64,000 nt of DNA from Sphingobacterium alimentarium. Its GTDB lineage: Bacteria > Bacteroidota > Bacteroidia > Sphingobacteriales > Sphingobacteriaceae. Position numbers and translations under genes: made by a program. The stretch is from NCBI RefSeq assembly GCF_004342685.1, contig NZ_SMBZ01000017.1, positions 1 through 64,000 on the forward strand. Reading direction: 5' to 3'. Below, piece by piece: positions 62,458 to 64,000 of the stretch. The notes under the pieces were generated by a model. It did not search any database and was not told where the DNA came from. It saw only the letters and a program-made list of their open reading frames with translations. How positions within the stretch are numbered: the stretch's first letter is position 1; every line of letters starts with the position of its first letter.

Positions 62458-63702
62458 ATGCGACTACTTTACAACCTAGGAATATGGCTTTACGGCCTCA
62501 TATTGCGGATTATATCGCCGTTTCATCCCAAGGCAAAGCTATGGACTGAGGGAAGAAAGGACATCCTCAATCGCATAAGTCAAACGGTTGAAAAGGGTCA
62601 AAAACATATTTGGTTTCATTTTGCTTCACTAGGAGAATTTGAGCAAGGAAGGGCCGTCATGGAGCAAATAAAAAAAAGATTTTCACACGAAAAAATTGTA
62701 ATAACTTTTTTCTCACCATCGGGGTATGAGATCCGGAAAAACAGCAATTTAGCGGATTATGTGTTTTATCTGCCGGAGGACACCGCATCCAATGCAAGTC
62801 AATTTATCGACATTATCAATCCTAAATTCGTCGTATTCACCAAATATGAATATTGGTACCATTATTTTAAAGAACTCAAAAAAAGAGAAATACGGCTATT
62901 GATGATTTCCGCTATTTTCAGAGAAGAACAAATTTTTTTTAAACCCTATGGCGGCTTCTTCCGTTCGATATTAAAAAATGTTACCTATTTCTTCGCACAG
63001 AATATGGATTCGGTGCATATGCTCAAGTGGATTGGCATAACGAATGCTGGATTAGCGGGAGATACGCGTTTTGACAGAGTGGTAGAATTACCTAATCAAC
63101 ATCAGCACATTCCACAAGTTGTTGATTTTGTCCAAGAAAACAAAGTACTCGTGGCAGGAAGTACCTGGAAGCCAGATGAAGAATTGCTACAGAAACTATC
63201 CATCGCCTACGCGGATTGGAAGTTCATCATCGCTCCCCATGAAATTCATAAAGCCCATATAGAAGAGATAACAAAGTTATTTGGCGAAGTACTGCTGTAC
63301 TCACAGTTTGGTTCCTATTCCAGCACACAGATCCAGCAAAGCAAGATCTTGGTGATTGATAATATAGGTATGCTTTCATCGCTGTATCATTATGCAGATA
63401 TTGCCTATATAGGTGGTGGCTTTGGCGTAGGTATTCACAATACTTTAGAAGCAGCGACATATGGCAAGCCGGTAATTTTTGGTCCCAAGTATGAGAAATT
63501 CCAAGAGGCTATGGATTTAGTAACCTTGATGGCTGGATTTTCAATCAGCAATTATGAGGAACTGAAGCTTGTTTTTGACTCCTTACAGGAGGAAAAGGTT
63601 TTACACGAAACAGGGGATTCCGCCAAGAAATATGTGCAACAACGAGCTGGAGCTACTCAAATCATTATGAAATATTTGGAAACAGAGCGACTATTAAACT
63701 AA
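62458..63702 (+). CDS. waaA: 3-deoxy-D-manno-octulosonic acid (Kdo) transferase
   Basis: Transfers Kdo from CMP-Kdo to lipid A precursor; inner membrane, cytoplasmic face. 414 aa from the ATG at 62458 (MRLLYNLGIWLYGLILRIIS, an N-terminal membrane anchor). GT-B fold: WFHFASLGEFEQGRAVMEQI with the probable catalytic Glu in SLGEFEQ, KYEYWYHYFKELKKREIRLL, VLVAGSTWKPDEELL, IIAPHEIHK and the donor-site YIGGGFGVGIHNTLEAATYG. The 27-codon extension upstream is rejected because it crosses the -7 box. Confidence 0.94.
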   Translation: MRLLYNLGIWLYGLILRIISPFHPKAKLWTEGRKDILNRISQTVEKGQKHIWFHFASLGEFEQGRAVMEQIKKRFSHEKIVITFFSPSGYEIRKNSNLADYVFYLPEDTASNASQFIDIINPKFVVFTKYEYWYHYFKELKKREIRLLMISAIFREEQIFFKPYGGFFRSILKNVTYFFAQNMDSVHMLKWIGITNAGLAGDTRFDRVVELPNQHQHIPQVVDFVQENKVLVAGSTWKPDEELLQKLSIAYADWKFIIAPHEIHKAHIEEITKLFGEVLLYSQFGSYSSTQIQQSKILVIDNIGMLSSLYHYADIAYIGGGFGVGIHNTLEAATYGKPVIFGPKYEKFQEAMDLVTLMAGFSISNYEELKLVFDSLQEEKVLHETGDSAKKYVQQRAGATQIIMKYLETERLLN

Positions 63703-64000
63703 TCAAGTGCGCGATATTTTCAACTTTTTAGTCCTTTTCATTCTCTAAACATTTTGTTTGCGCAAGATATTTTGTATTATTTTCAAACAGAATCAATAGG
63801 AGTAGTAGGTGTGAGAAATAATACGGGTAGGTAATTGTTCAACCAATTTTCTACAACCCTCATCACTACAATTTTCAGCAACCAATTTAAACTCGCACGA
63901 TTGAATTTTACTATTTTCCCAATTGGCAAAAAATCAATTATAACGCATCGGCCATTCCAATTAGAGCTTTGTATAATAGGATTGGTGATTTTTTGTACTA
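63703..64000. other. Right-edge intergenic stretch
   Basis: No supported gene. A minus-strand open frame of about 47 codons ending near 63797 (CEFKLVAENCSDEGCRKLVE) has protein-like composition but no start codon and an upstream TGA, so it is left unannotated. Confidence 0.4.

Noticed and set aside
63703..64000. Minus-strand partial gene at the right edge
   Set aside because: Only about 47 open codons, no start codon and no recognisable motif.

Overview
The window looks like chromosomal DNA of a Sphingobacteriaceae-type Bacteroidota (Sphingobacterium or Pedobacter relatives). The evidence is three SusC/SusD pairs, TAnnTTTG-type -7 promoter boxes with no Shine-Dalgarno requirement, Bacteroidota-type LepB and YebC, the parA-parB-DUF5683-dapB-lepB gene order, and AT-rich sequence. 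Most of the window is ordinary chromosome. An accessory patch lies at about 5.67-9.71 kb, just before three tRNA-Val genes.

Layout. 1-169: the 5' end of a group II intron that runs off the left edge, placed directly behind the lepB terminator. 228-4928 (minus): parA, parB, DUF5683, dapB, lepB. 5136-5657: FMN reductase. 5668-9709: a second, frameshifted copy of the intron, an unrecognised truncated ORF, a small ABM-domain monooxygenase, a dead RadC-like fragment and a dead ISAon1/ISL3-like IS. 9786-10036: three tRNA-Val(UAC). 10183-13027: putative porin and purine nucleoside phosphorylase. 13097-35144 (all minus): a 22-kb polysaccharide-utilisation-like locus. 35604-40564: a third SusCD pair. 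40927-50427: queD, xthA, cyclophilin, LMW phosphatase, HtrA, dapF, SNF2 helicase and asd. 50695-55104: lamin-tail protein, threonine dehydrogenase, YebC and a repeat protein. 55138-60120: DeoR regulator, flippase, three glycosyltransferases and DUF3820. 60213-63702: trhO, galE and waaA.

The most interesting part is the 22-kb locus. In transcription order it encodes a NamZ-type exo-N-acetylmuramidase (DUF1343), SusC2/SusD2, a DUF4623-like lipoprotein, a DigH-like GHL10 glycosidase, a metallophosphoesterase-PQQ fusion, SusC1/SusD1, a GH9 enzyme, a NodB-type deacetylase, MurQ etherase and a sodium:solute symporter. NamZ, GHL10 and MurQ together suggest salvage of peptidoglycan glycan and MurNAc. 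No MurNAc kinase, amidase or NagZ is visible here. Most gene junctions in the locus carry a hairpin, several with a T-tract, so expression is probably stepped.

The GH9 frame ends at A AAA AAG TAA, the dnaX-type -1 slippery heptamer followed at once by a stop. The -1 frame continues straight into the NodB deacetylase, which has no ATG start of its own. GH9 and deacetylase are therefore probably one protein, either always (a homopolymer miscount in the sequence) or sometimes (frameshifting or slippage).
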